From positions 11,002 to 75,001 of the forward strand of contig MPNW01000133.1 of NCBI GenBank assembly GCA_011800805.1: a stretch of 64,000 nucleotides of DNA. Reading direction: 5' to 3'. The translations under genes and the position numbers were made by a program. The stretch comes from Hirudo medicinalis (taxonomy: Eukaryota > Annelida > Clitellata > Hirudinida > Hirudinidae). The notes under the pieces are model-generated. The model had not been told where the DNA came from and searched no databases. It worked only from the letters and a program-made list of their open reading frames with translations. This document shows positions 12,603 through 24,281 of this stretch, piece after piece (position 1 is the first letter of the stretch; every line of letters begins with the position of its first letter).

Positions 12603-15225
12603 TTATACGAAGCACTTGAGAGGTGATTCATACAGGCTCTCCTCTGAATCCACAGTTCCTCCCTCAAGGCACTGCTCACTCAGCTTTCGATATAATTTTA
12701 CATCGGTTGACAGGAAGTCTTGCACAATTGAAGATTTCAACTCAGGCGTTCGGTTGTTAATGGATGTTTCGAGAGCATTTCCTCCTCCCAATTCCACATT
12801 GGAGACTGCACAAAATTCGCATTATTTTCGTTATTTTAAAACGAATCACAATAAAATAAAAGAACGCCTTACTAACATCTGCTTAACTCATTCGAATATT
12901 CTAATACGTCAGTCGAGAAAACTGGTAGGAATGAACTCATAACGCAAGATTTTGGGCAATCCTCTGACGTACTTGCAGGTTGTTCACGACTTCGAATGTT
13001 TTCACGGTCGCCATCTCCATAGCAACCAAATTTCTGAGAATTCTTTTTGATGGACAAATCAAGTGCTTTCGAAGTATCATCTTCTTCATTAAGGGGTTCA
13101 TTAAGCACGTCTTCAACAACTTGTTTTAGAGGAGTTGTACATGTACATACATCCGCCGTTTGTTTTGGGGATGGTATGGTTTGACATGCAACATCTCTTA
13201 ATGAACAGTCGATCTTGTGGTGCGACATAATGTCGTTCATATCTGTTTGACTTTCAACATCGCAATTCCTCTTTAGAAGGAAGGCCTGACAAGCACTGGA
13301 TGTCTCACGTTCTTTCACGAAATTTATAAAAGAGTTAGTGTTTATTCCAGCTGGAAGTCCCAAACTTTTCAATTCTTTTCCCTCCAAGTTCTCCTCCCTG
13401 ATTTTAGAGTTACATTCACTATTTTGAGAAATGACGTTAGCACAAAACCTCTCAACTTTCATGAAGTCCTCATGCATTGCAGAGTCACCATTCTTCTGTA
13501 AATGGTAAATTTCAGCACTATTTGCTGCTCTTTTTTCATGACAGTGTGCCATAGACCATACATTTGAAACATTTGAAGTTTCTGTCAGTTTGTCTTCCCA
13601 GTTTGTCTTTAAGTATCTTGCATCAATTTCTGATTTGTCAATTTTTGAAGCAAAACTTGGAGAGTGAACATGTTCCTCCTCAAGGATATTTACAGCATAT
13701 TGATCCTTAAGCATCTCTTGTGAGTTCTTATTTAGAGAATTATCACTAACAACGTCTTCACCTTCACAAGATGATGAGGTATAGGAAAAACATGAACATT
13801 CCATAAAGCATTCCTTGTCACCTCTAATTTCCATCTATTAAATAACTATATTAAATTAAAGATTTAAAAAATCCATGTTTATTGGAAACATAAATGCTAT
13901 CTAACCTCTACATTAGTTTGAAAGCATTCACTTGACATATTAGGCTTTTTCCCCTTGTGATTCAGTTCAAATACATTCATAGCTATTGAACCATTCTTGA
14001 AAGTATCACACATATTTGTAATCTCCAATTTGTTTTTGACATCACTTGTTTCGTGGTCACTAAAACTGACTATTTTTGAACTCTTTGGGGGAAATAAAAG
14101 TGATGATTCAAAGTAATCATCAACTTGTTTCACTATTTTATCATCTTTCCAAGAACTTGAGGCTTGTGTGAAAATGCTTGACTGATGGGTGGATAAACAA
14201 TTAATTGTGTTAAAACCAATTTCCTTGTTGTGATATGCCGTACCAGCATCATTTGGCAGAATTGGATAAATATTATTTGGATTTCTTGAAGTAAAGTCAA
14301 TTGATCTCCTCAAGGATGCTATCTTCCCCAAGTCATTATGTTTAAGAAAAAATGGTTGATCCTTTTCATTGTGTGTTAATCTATGATGTTTGTCCACTTG
14401 TGAAGTCTCAAAAAAATTATAGATTTTGCGACAATGATTTTTTTCATATCTTCTTGGATTTATCTTGAAAATAATTCAATGTACTTATGTTCGCTGTTCT
14501 AAACATGCTTCAAAATCAATTTAAAACTACAAATTATTCTACAAACTTTTTCATTAGGTTTTGCTGGAGATGAAGTGGAGATGTAACTGTTAGTTGTGTT
14601 GCTATTGGTACAACCATTTATCTTCATCTTTGGTCTTCTAGGAACAAAACACATCGATAAATATTGTGTTTGAATAAATGCCATAATTTCAAAAATTGCC
14701 TGGATGATCTTGATAACTTATCCAAGTCAACTGAATGGTATTTAGGTGAGCTCCTGCGATCCAGATTAACTTTGTTGACAATTACTCTTCCTTGTATGCA
14801 AAAAAAGTTTAAATGCATAAATAGTTTGAAGAACAAGATTTTTATACCTTTTTTGCGGCTAGTCTCCTCAGTCAAATTAAGAATTCGTTGCAAGTCGAGA
14901 TTCTTGACAGGCTTGACATTTGTCTTAAGCTTTTCAATTGAAAAGATGACGAAAAGGGATTATCGCTTTTAGCCTCTTTATTAGCGAACCATTCCTGTGC
15001 GATAGATTATTCATAGGGTTAAACAATTTGAAGATACATGCTGAAACACCTAATTTTTCTAAAAAAAAAATATATAATAGCGTTTGCGATGGGAAAATAA
15101 CTTAAAAGCGAAATAACTTAAAACAAGGCGAAATTCGGATGATAAAAAACATCAATTGAAATGTAAACCTGTTCTCGTTTTCTGATAGCATCCCCTTTTT
15201 TGTTCGCATACCTCACCCAATTCAT
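12603..15225 (-). CDS. REDIC1: C12orf40/REDIC1-like protein, putative meiotic recombination factor
   Basis: Exons in transcript order: 15169-15225, 14848-14929 (or from 14994, see below), 14718-14790, 14547-14637, 13906-14463, 12973-13834, 12603-12805. Phases agree throughout and give about 641 residues. No folded domain is obvious; the protein is Ser/Asn/Glu-rich and probably disordered. The assignment rests on three short resemblances to the vertebrate protein as I remember it: the start MNWV followed by a basic stretch; the segment VKPVKNLDLQRILNL; and a C-terminal pair of motifs, ESQTD and VACQT, followed by a Cys cluster. In mammals REDIC1 promotes meiotic crossover. The QT motifs also look like dynein light chain (LC8) ligands. 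An acceptor at 14995-14996 would add a start reading EWFANKEAK, which resembles the vertebrate continuation. That reading is one base out of frame with the rest of the exon, so either the acceptor at 14930-14931 is used or there is an indel. Donor 12967-12972 (GTACGT) is strong and fixes the last junction. If the family call is wrong, the gene itself is still well supported. Confidence 0.6.
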
Positions 15226-16256
15226 CTCTTGTTGGCGCCTATCGAAAACAAACAAGCAGACAATTATTAAAATATTTCCACTTGGGCGGCACCCATCTAA
15301 TTCATGTTGATATTTATATTAGCTCAGAATGTATAGAATTTTAGATTACATTTTATTTAAACTTTCATTTAAGAAATATTCCAAATACGTGGTTTAAATT
15401 TAAATGAAGTAAAATAATTATTTTATCTGTGCAACATTTTAATACAATTTAATAGCTTTATCAGCTTTAAAAATATTTGCCAATATTTTGTATTTTAATT
15501 TGTTATGTGCATAGGTAATTTATTTTTAACTGATCAACTGGATTGCTGTTGTTGAGACTAAAAGTTGAAATGTTTAAACAGACAAATATTTAGTCTCAAG
15601 GAACACAGAGACAATAAACTGGGCTAATTTATAATAAAACATTACTGAGATATCTGACAAATTTTTTTTTACAGAACCGAAAAATAACTGGCTATTAGTT
15701 TCTCTGCTTTTATTTTGAGGGGAGGGAAAGTAGAGAAAGCCTTGTAGAAATCTTTACTATTTTTTTCGAAATTATGATAAGACTTTTTTCGTATGGCAGT
15801 CTCACAAATTAATGCCTTATGCTCACCTTCTCACACTTTTGTCTCCCGAAAGATGGAAATTTCTGAGGTTTGTGGGTCGGAAGGATTAAAAATCTGCCGA
15901 ATGTGATGTCATTTGTGGATGCTCGGTCCTTTAAGTTTTTAATTTTAAAATGAACTTGGAAAAAATTCCATAAGTTCTCCAAGAACTTAACATTAATTTG
16001 AAATCACGAATAACACATGTTTGAAGCAACGATAACACATGTTTGAAGGTCGTCGTTTATTAAACTTTCAGCAGCTGTTTCATACATAATTTTTTGCAGA
16101 ATAATTTGAATGAAGATTAAATTCCATGCAATGAATCTATAAAGTTTTAAAGAATTTTTCAATTGCATTCAATTTTGTTCAAATATCAGCTCTATAATGG
16201 CTAAATTGTGAATTAACAGGATTGAGGCACATTTCTTTAAAGTCATCGTGGCTCGA
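15226..16256. other. Intergenic, no gene seen
   Basis: AT-rich sequence between the REDIC1-like start and the first antistasin-like gene. A 21-bp near-repeat containing AACACATGTTTGAAG occurs twice around 16010-16050. Nothing else was recognised. Confidence 0.5.
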
Positions 16257-16753
16257 CTAAAACGTAGATATGTTTAATTTAAGACAAACATAAATTGAAA
16301 AAATTTGTAATTTAGAAATTGATGACCAACTTTCTTTCATTTCTTTACATAAGCAAGTGGGGCATCCGCGTTCATCAGTTTCAAATCCATAAGGACAAAA
16401 CACCTTGAGACACATCGTTATTTTGCAGTCAGGAAATACTGCAGTGCAATTGTTAAGCTCAAGTTTTAAGTTAGTTCTAAAAAATAGATAATTAATCCAA
16501 TAATCAAAATCATACAGCAAAGCAAGAATGATGAAAAAAACTTCAATTGATAATTTGATAACACTTGGTCAATTTATTATATAACTTAATTGAGTTTACA
16601 TAATTAAGCCCAATGTTATCACGATGTCAAGGAATTTAATTTACTCAAAATTAAATTTGTACATGTTTTTATAAAGCTTTTCTCACCTTTCAGTTGGACT
16701 TGTGGAAACATGACCAAGAAGAATATCATAAAAATAAGATGGAGATGTCTCAT
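16257..16753 (-). CDS. Secreted single-domain antistasin-like peptide A
   Basis: Two exons, 16687-16753 and 16257-16438, joined in phase 1, give 82 residues. Exon 1 is a signal peptide starting MRHLHLIFMIFFLVMF. Exon 2 carries the antistasin cysteine pattern: Cys...Cys...CPYG...DERGCPTCLC. Antistasin-type domains inhibit serine proteases such as factor Xa and trypsin-like enzymes; targets here are unknown. The tail after the last cysteine runs about 30 residues, longer than in the neighbouring paralogues. A GTAAAG inside exon 2 could act as a donor, but the paralogues all read through to a stop in exon 2. The signal exon is clearly homologous to those at 19229-19295 and 23103-23166. Confidence 0.8.
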
Positions 16754-18488
16754 TTTCAATATAGCTATTTAAAACAAACATGAAATTCAATGTTTTGTTG
16801 AATTCCGTAAATTCACAATATTCACTTCAAAGTGAACTTTAAAAACACTCTCGATTATTAAGTTAGCAATAAAAATAAATGAACGCAATCTGCTCGGCCT
16901 GAGAAACTGTTTTGAGAGATTGCTCATCGGCTACAACTTTAATATTTGCTCTTACCACGTTACAACATTATCAGAAATCACGAATTACATTCAACTACAA
17001 TCGAATAGCTCTTGTTTCATGAGACAACATAAATCCCTTAGATGTAACCTTGCAATGACACATTCATTTTGTGGCAATAGTTGATCGAAGTCAAAAATTG
17101 AGGACCTCTTAAACAACTTGAGTCTTAAAAATTTGTAAATTTCCAACAATTCTGCATAAACTCAATGGATTGCGATGAGTTTGAAGTTTTAAATCGCATA
17201 ATCACGGCCCATCCAAACATTTACTTTTACTCAGATATCTAACCGTTACTTTTAAAAAGTTGATTTACTAACGATATTTTTTAACATTCTAATGCAAAAG
17301 TTAATGATATAATCGAATGATGATGACGACGATGACGATGCTGGAAACTTGTCAGAAATGTATTTATTAGATGATAAATATATTTATGGAATATTCACAA
17401 AAGTTCACCTCTATTCTTAAGCGGCTAATGTAAGATTTGCGAATTTAAACTTTTTGAGTCCCTGTTGGATGGAGCTCTTGAACCCAAATTACCAACCTTT
17501 TAACCAATGTAAAGACACAACAGGCTGCTTTGAATTTAATTATAAATGAATAAAAGTTATTTAAGTTTACATGGAAAATTAAAGTTATCTAATAAATTTT
17601 GCAACCCCTTAAATATAATTTATTAAAGTAAAATATATGTTTTAAAGTGTACATTATATGTTATTATAAAGTACATATAAGCAAAGAAAGTAAGATTGCA
17701 ATATTATTATGTTGTTGAGAGGCTCCTTTATTTGTGCTCTCTTGTACGACAGTGACTCTCTTGGTAGTAAACAAGATAAGATACAAGGTAGCTTAAATTG
17801 ATTTGATTCAACCATAATTGCAAATATCATTAAATATCACCATTTAACAATCCAAAAATTGTTCTCGAAATTTCGAATTTTTCCAGGAATCCAGAATTCC
17901 AACCTACCAAAATAAACTTATATCAAAGTGGAAACATTGTCAAGATTCTAATATTTTTTCATTTGGTTAGGGGTATACAGTTCCATAGTCTAAAAATCAA
18001 AATCGTCTAAGCCCTGCGTTAATTTCAGAGCAACCCATTAAAAGATTTAAGTACCTCCGCTGACCCCACTAACAGAACGAGGTTTTATGACGGGCTTTTA
18101 TAAGGTGTTTGACATGCTTTAGACCCTCAAACCAACTGATTTTACCTTCTCTTCGAACTTTCTCAGGCCTTTGCGCCTTCGCAATGCTTGAAATACGATT
18201 TCAATAAGGAATAAATTGATATAAAGTAGTAAGTGTAAATTACGTAATATTGATAATAATCAATTTGGCCAATTCTATCAAAAGATTAAAATTTTTATAT
18301 CTCGATACTCAAGACGAGCAGGTCAGAGGTTTCGTTTTTCCGAATTCGTTGTTCAAAATAAAGATTTATTTTCACATTTAAATGTCGTCCAATGCACATA
18401 TTGTTGCGAATTCACATCATCACGCCTGAAACAAAAAAGAGTGATTATCATAGTTTTAAAGTTAGTGTTGAACTGACCAAATTGAATT
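16754..18488. other. Intergenic, no gene seen
   Basis: AT-rich spacer between antistasin-like genes A and B. A short GATGATGACGACGATGACGATG-type microsatellite lies near 17318-17340. No coding, RNA or element signature was recognised. Confidence 0.5.
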
Positions 18489-19295
18489 TTAAGACCAACC
18501 TCCTTTTTTGCAGCGGCAAGTTTTACATCCTCGTTCGTCATATACGCGGCCATATGGACACCATATAGCAGGACAAATTCGATTGTCACATCTATCAAGA
18601 AACCATCCTGTAGATAATCATTTGCAATTGCAAATTAAATTTATATTTATGTTAGAATTAAAAATGTATGCGATGTAGTCCAAATGTAAATACTTATAAT
18701 AAAACATCTTAATATGAGATGCGAAGTGATCACAAAATGCATTTTGTCCATAAATAAATATTTTCCCAGAAGCGTTAAATAAGTTTGTAAGTTCAGTATT
18801 TATTGCACTTGCTGGCACTCCTCTTCAAAGGCAATCGTCTCATTCATAAATGAAGACAATCATATTGAAATGACTAATTTTAATTGTTTAGGTAGTTAAA
18901 ATTTACATGAAGTAATCTGGAAGGAATGATTAACATGTAAGAAGTTACTCATAGAGTTGTAGCTTATCAAAATAAAAGACTGTCTAATTTTCAAACTGCA
19001 TTTACAATACATTCTGCATAGTTATTCATCCACTTCGAGGCTTTCTTTGCATTCTGCGTGACACATGCGTCACAAACTCATAACGGAATGACTATGTTTA
19101 AAGATATTAAATACAGTCCTTGTGTTAATATTTGAGGCAAACCATCAAATGACAGTTTATAACAAATATGCAGTGAATATTAAAGCTAAGTAATTTTCTT
19201 GAATGATGTGGTAAAATAATATCCTCACTTCTAAGGTGCACCTGAGGAAGCATGATCAAACATGATATCAACATGATCAGGTAGAGGTGCTTCAT
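18489..19295 (-). CDS. Secreted single-domain antistasin-like peptide B
   Basis: Two exons, 19229-19295 and 18489-18607, joined in phase 1, give 61 residues. The signal peptide begins MKHLYLIMLISCLIML. The mature part has the antistasin pattern: CDNRICPAIWCPYG, then DERGCKTCRC, with a short basic tail and an in-exon stop. Same orientation, signal sequence and intron phase as genes A and C, so the cluster arose by tandem duplication. A secreted protease inhibitor is the likely role from the family; the target is unknown. Confidence 0.85.
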
Positions 19296-20849
19296 TCTCT
19301 AGTGACAACTTTCAGCAACTGACGACGATTCGATACGTAAACGATAACAAATAAATACAATAATAAATGATTCTGCGATCCGTTTAAATCTACAAATTTC
19401 AAGGCCCAAAATTGTGCACAATTTTTAAACTTTTTACAATTTTACAAGAGCATTTTTATAGCGAAGGACGTGCATGAAGTGTGCGCTTGTCACGCGATTG
19501 CGATGATGACATTTTTTGATAAATAAATAGCTTTTACGACGTTTTCCTCGTAAATTTAATACAGTAAAACATTTAAAAATTACAAAGGTTGATTCAAGGT
19601 TGCAAAGGTTTATTAGGTTGCATTTTATATTAAAATAAGGGTAAAGATAAAATTGAATGAAAGATATGAAACGAAAGCTCACAAAATAATTAAATGAAAT
19701 AATACAATTAAATAAAATTAAAGCACAATATTCCATATTAATATTTAATATTCCATATTAAATGCCAAACTAAACCAAAACGAAGTTGGCTAAAAACCAT
19801 CGCCTTCAGAGCGTTAGACCAAGATTTAAGTCTGTTAGATGTAGAATTTGTGGCGCTTCAGGTTTCGTTGAAATCGCGTCAACTTTGCAAGAACGCAGCT
19901 CGGAAAGTAAAAGTGTCACCAGGAAGGCACCAACGGCATTGCAATGGCGTATTTATTAGCAAGAGAATGAGATGTCAATCGCTTGTGTAAGTATAGTACA
20001 TCATATTATTTTTCGCTTTGTTTGTGTGCGTCCGATAGCTTTCGCAGGCTTGTTGATCGGCGAAACCCTGTACATTGAGCGTCCGATATCTTCACCGCAG
20101 TCCTGTTTGTGCTCATCACTTTTTGTAGTTATTTATTGAAAACTATAAACTTTAGATTAGACAATTTACCCAATTGATCCAATAAATATCTATTTTTAGG
20201 ATTATTATTTATCTTATTTATTTTCCTATCATTGACGCAGAGGTACTCACAAAAAACCATTACATTTGCTATATACAATATATAACACTAATATTAATTT
20301 AATTATTTTAAGGATTAAAATAACCTGAGGAGTTTGTAAACTAGCAACGTATCGAGTAGCGAGTTTATTTATCAACAATTCAGTTGGCACCAGATGTCGT
20401 ATTAACTGGACGATTGGGTAATTATCCGGCGAACTGAATTGAGCTATGCTGAACTTAAAGAGGCTTTCGTATAACCACCGCCAGGCTATCTATCTTTGAG
20501 CATCCTTTGCTACTATGCTCCTGTTGCTGCAGTGGCGCACCCAAGGAGTAGGGGTTCTAACCCCAACATTTTTAAATAACAAAAAATAATTTGATTAATT
20601 GGTTTTAATTATCGATAATTAACAAATGTTATTAGCTCTAACAAAATAAAACGTATCAATAATATTTAAATACACGTCGTATTCCATAAATTTGGTTATT
20701 GGTCGTCCTAGAAGGGTCTTATTTTACAGTGTACTAAAGCAGTCCACTTGTTATTGGTTACTAAGTAAACCTTCAACTTGGGATGTTTTTCGACATTCCG
20801 AAGGACAAATGGGATTTTGAGCGCAATTCGCTTAACCCTACACTGTTGC

Positions 20850-20850
<1 letters not shown>
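19296..20850. other. Intergenic, with a possible hAT-type terminus
   Basis: No gene was found. At about 20530 the sequence CAGTGGCGCACCC begins a short GC-richer patch. It resembles the outer ends of many hAT elements and their MITEs. No matching inverted end was located, so this remains a suggestion. Confidence 0.3.
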
Positions 20851-20893
<43 letters not shown>

Positions 20894-20928
20894 GTAGTAG
20901 TAGTAGTAGTAGTATTGTTATTGTTATT

Positions 20929-20981
<53 letters not shown>
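20851..20981. repeat. Compound ATT/AGT trinucleotide microsatellite
   Basis: A run of ATT units passes into about seven AGT units and back to GTT/ATT units. It is read by ORF finders as a poly-Leu/Val protein but is simple repeat. Confidence 0.97.
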
Positions 20982-20982
<1 letters not shown>

Positions 20983-21278
20983 CTTGCAATTGTTTAATAA
21001 TTTTATTTAATATTTAAGCTATTAATTTTGAATATGTGATAAGATGATTGCCAGAGTATGCAAAAAAGTAAAGCCAAACAAATCATTTCTTTAACGCTAG
21101 TGTAAAATAATATCCTCAACTTGAGACAATTTGCGAAGATGGGGTTTGACGGAAGACTGTAAATGTGAGCTCTGCAGCGAATCCGAGACACTCCATCATG
21201 TGCTCTCAAATTGCAAATACGCCCCCTCGACAATGGTCGGTACACATGGCGGCACAACAAGGTCCTAAAGGAAGTGGT

Positions 21279-21379
21279 GGAAGCCACCAAAATGGCGGTA
21301 GCCAGAGCAAATTCTCGCAAGATTATATTGCAGCGGAAGGTATATTTCTTGCGAGAGGGCTTTTCACTACCCTGCAAGA
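21279..21379. repeat. Left copy of a 101-bp exact duplicate beside a gap
   Basis: Identical base for base to 21532-21632 on the other side of the run of Ns. Reading through one copy alone gives a continuous retrotransposon frame, so the second copy is probably an assembly artefact of two overlapping contig ends. Confidence 0.95.
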
Positions 21380-21531
21380 NNNNNNNNNNNNNNNNNNNNN
21401 NNNNNNNNNNNNNNNNNNNNNNNNNNNNNNNNNNNNNNNNNNNNNNNNNNNNNNNNNNNNNNNNNNNNNNNNNNNNNNNNNNNNNNNNNNNNNNNNNNNN
21501 NNNNNNNNNNNNNNNNNNNNNNNNNNNNNNN
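21380..21531. other. Assembly gap (152 N)
   Basis: Run of undetermined bases. The flanks are identical 101-bp sequences, so the true gap may be zero or negative in length. Confidence 0.99.
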
Positions 21532-21632
21532 GGAAGCCACCAAAATGGCGGTAGCCAGAGCAAATTCTCGCAAGATTATATTGCAGCGGAAGGTATATTT
21601 CTTGCGAGAGGGCTTTTCACTACCCTGCAAGA
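21532..21632. repeat. Right copy of a 101-bp exact duplicate beside a gap
   Basis: Same sequence as 21279-21379. This copy continues in frame into the rest of the retrotransposon segment. Confidence 0.95.
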
Positions 21633-21883
21633 AACACAAACTCCCTTCGAGGAGAGACTTTCTCGCAGAGGCCAATTATTGGGCCGTCGCAGCCGACCTC
21701 GAAGGATTGAGGCACTATCCCCAATTGCAGTTGACGGTACCGTGGGAGGATAGGATCGAAGCGAGTAATGTGCTGAAAACGGAGAACGTAAGGAGTTTGG
21801 GCCGAAACGTTCGGTGACGGGGGCAATCCTCTGACGATTCCCTGTCGGTACGCTCCGTGGTAGGAGTTTCTCATTACCTCAAC

Positions 21884-22000
21884 TCTCAGGTATATCTGAT
21901 GAGTCATGACCACACATGACATCAGAAGGATTAAATAAACAAGTTACAATATTTAATTTAAGTAGTTAATTGCGTCTACCTGAGGATAGAAATGCTTCAT
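21884..22000 (-). pseudogene. Broken signal-peptide exon of a fifth antistasin-like gene
   Basis: The minus strand begins MKHFY, as in the paralogues. About 50 bp of unrelated sequence follows, starting CCTCAGGTAGA, and then the remainder of the signal exon, ending SCVVMTHQIYLR. That remainder aligns well with the second half of the gene B signal exon. The insertion has no acceptor at its end, so it is not an intron. No matching antistasin exon follows downstream; the retrotransposon fragment is found there instead. Confidence 0.7.
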
Positions 22001-22159
22001 ATTACATATTGTTTTCATTTTACCTTGATTTTTGGCAGCCTAAATAACTTTCTCTCTAAAAGTAACCTCTCTTACTACTGAAGTAGTTCCGATGAACTGA
22101 CATTTTTCTCAAATATTGAAAAACTTCAAATTTTGAAAAATTAAGAAAGCTGTACCAGT

Positions 22160-22275
22160 GTAGATACCTGTATATACAGATGAATATATAGATTGGATAA
22201 ATGGACGCATAGACGGACTGACAGTTGGATGGATATATGGATTGATGGACGGATAGACAGATAAGTAGACAGAAG
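22160..22275. repeat. Degenerate GGAT/GATA/GACAG short-unit repeat
   Basis: A loose array of 4-mers such as GGAT, GATA and GACA forms an imperfect tandem region. Confidence 0.6.
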
Positions 22276-22389
22276 ATAATTAGATTCCTTTGTTTTTCAA
22301 ACACGTTTTTAGAGAAGTATTTCCAACTTTATTTTATTTTCCAAAATTGTATTTAATGCTTTGTAACGAAAACAATAAATAATGTTGCC

Positions 22390-22760
22390 AGGTTATGGAG
22401 TCATTTCAATAAGCGTTCTGTATCTCTACATGGCTGGAATTACATGACATGACACGTCTTTCACATGACTGCTTAAAAATCGAATGATTTTGTTAACTTC
22501 CTAACCATAGAGGCAATTCAATGAATTAATAATGAGCACAAATAACAATCAAAAAAGTGTAATTAGTCATAACAACATTAATAATGATGATGATGATTAA
22601 GACAATGATGACGATGATGAAAGGTTGTGGAGTCGTTTCAATAAGTATTGTGGATATCTTTAAGTGACAGTAACATGACATGACTTAAAAAAATATGAAT
22701 TTTGTTAACTTTCAAACAACGTAGACAATTCATTAAATTAATAACGAGCACAAACTTTCT
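22390..22760. repeat. Diverged direct duplication (two ~150-bp copies)
   Basis: About 22390-22546 and 22618-22760 share a common order of blocks: GGTT(A/G)TGGAGTC(A/G)TTTCAATAAG, then TGACATGAC, TTTTGTTAACTT, CAATTCA and TTAATAA(T/C)GAGCACAAA. The second copy runs into the end of the antistasin-like gene C coding exon. The first is probably the 3' remnant of another duplicated paralogue. Confidence 0.75.
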
Positions 22761-23166
22761 AGTTTTTGTCCGCCTCTGCATCCGCAAGAGGGACAGCCCC
22801 GTTTATCCATTGCAGGACCATTTGGGCAATATATCATAGGACAATAACCACAGCGAATTCCTATTAAGATATTTGTCAAGACTACTAATTAATTTATTAA
22901 GACCATGACAAGTCAGAGTAACAATTTTTACAATTACAATTAAGCACTTAATTTGGAACTGTTGGTGAATAAAATAAGACTGCAATGTTTATGCAAATTA
23001 ACATGCGTTTGACCTCAAGATATCGCTAAAGGACGCCATGCACCTAGAATTTGTCTTATTAAATTATTGCCAAAATAACTTAGGAATAACATATTCGAAT
23101 ACTTGGTTGGATCTGAGGAACCATAACCAAACAGGAAATCAGAAAGATCAAATAGAGATGCTTCAT
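22733..23166 (-). CDS. Secreted single-domain antistasin-like peptide C
   Basis: Two exons, 23103-23166 and 22733-22860, joined in phase 1, give 63 residues. The signal peptide begins MKHLYLIFLISCLVMV. The mature part has CGYCPMIYCPNGPAMDKRGC followed by CGC, the antistasin pattern, and an 11-residue or so Leu/Ser tail. Its spacing between cysteines differs slightly at the start from that of A and B. Same strand and structure as A and B. Confidence 0.82.
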
Positions 23167-24281
23167 TCTCAGCTACATTAACTCATCTGATTCACAGGAA
23201 ACAGCTTCCCATGCTTTTTAAAAAGTCAATATCTATTTTAGGAAAGCTTTCACATAGGTGCAATAAAGTAATGATTAATTGCTTTTTGTTGTTGAAGTAA
23301 CATCTGCCATAAAATAATTGCTCTTCTGCACGTATCATAATTTGACTTCTTGTCATTTTTTTTTATCTTTGTAGCATTGATTTTCACATTTAAAACGCTG
23401 AGAATTACATGATTTTGAACGGTAAATGCGAAAACTTGAACATTTGTGATTTTGGTGTGTGTTGGTATTGCTTATTTTATAAAAAATTGGCTTGAAATAC
23501 ATAAATAATACCCTTGAGCATAAAATTTTCCTACAGCTGAGAAGGACATAAAAGTTCATGAAAGGGTACACAGAGCATTACGGTGAATGTCACGGAATCG
23601 CCCTTGGACTGTACTCATTAAATTGAAGAAACTGTAACAAGTCACTAAAACCTGCAGCTAAACAAAACATTTTTATCCATCAATAAAATTATTCTAGGCG
23701 TATTTATAGGCCACACGTGATTAAAACATTTCCTAGAAATGTATCTTCTGAACTTTTGTTGATTCGATTTGAGGTGATCTTTATTCACGCTCTTAGAACT
23801 GTTTGTAGGAGTCCTCCATTTCTTAGAAATGGCTTTGGCTCGATTAAGAAGGTCATGTTACAAAGCTGTTAAAGTCCTCAGCGAGTTCACATAACGTTGA
23901 TTAAAGTTTTTGTTCCTCAAGCTTTGCATTTTAAAGAACACAATAACTAATTACATTCAATATTGACAATAAGAAAACATCCATAATGCTTTTAAATCGA
24001 GCAAATGAATGATGGTTTTAACAAATAATATTATTCCAATATTAAGGCGACGTGATCATTCTGCGAAGTGTGCTTGTACGGATGATTCGTTAATCATTCT
24101 GTTAGTCATTCATTCATGTAATTACATTAACGTCCCTAACAACGATTAATTAACGTCCGTTCATTACAGGATTGCGATAATACGGACGGAAGAACTCATG
24201 CTGTAGTATTAGTATTTTATGAATGTCCTCAGCATAACTTGATGAATAGGACTACAATTCTACAGCTGCTCAAGAGGCTTT
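23167..24281. other. Intergenic between divergent antistasin-like genes C and D
   Basis: No gene was recognised. It separates the minus-strand gene C from the plus-strand gene D, so promoters of both should lie here. Confidence 0.5.

Larger units (their letters stand above)
21143..21817 (+). mobile_element. Decayed 3' end of a non-LTR retrotransposon ORF
   Basis: Plus-strand frames carry the C-terminal hallmarks of a LINE-type reverse transcriptase ORF: a CELCSESETLHHVLSNC zinc-knuckle-like segment and, one frame over, GRYTWRHNKVL. Further on come WAVAADLEGLRHYPQ and ELTVPWEDRIE-like residues (here QLTVPWEDRIEASN). At least one frameshift separates the first two segments, and the element is interrupted by the assembly gap. 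The reverse transcriptase domain itself is absent, so this is a 5'-truncated dead copy. It lies between the broken antistasin-like signal exon and unrelated sequence. Confidence 0.8.

Noticed and set aside
20783..21010. Open frame encoding a Leu/Val-rich 75-residue protein
   Set aside because: It is translated from the ATT/AGT microsatellite; no splice or homology support.
21149..21563. Proteins spanning the N gap
   Set aside because: The frames cross undetermined bases and duplicated contig ends; the underlying sequence is a decayed retrotransposon.
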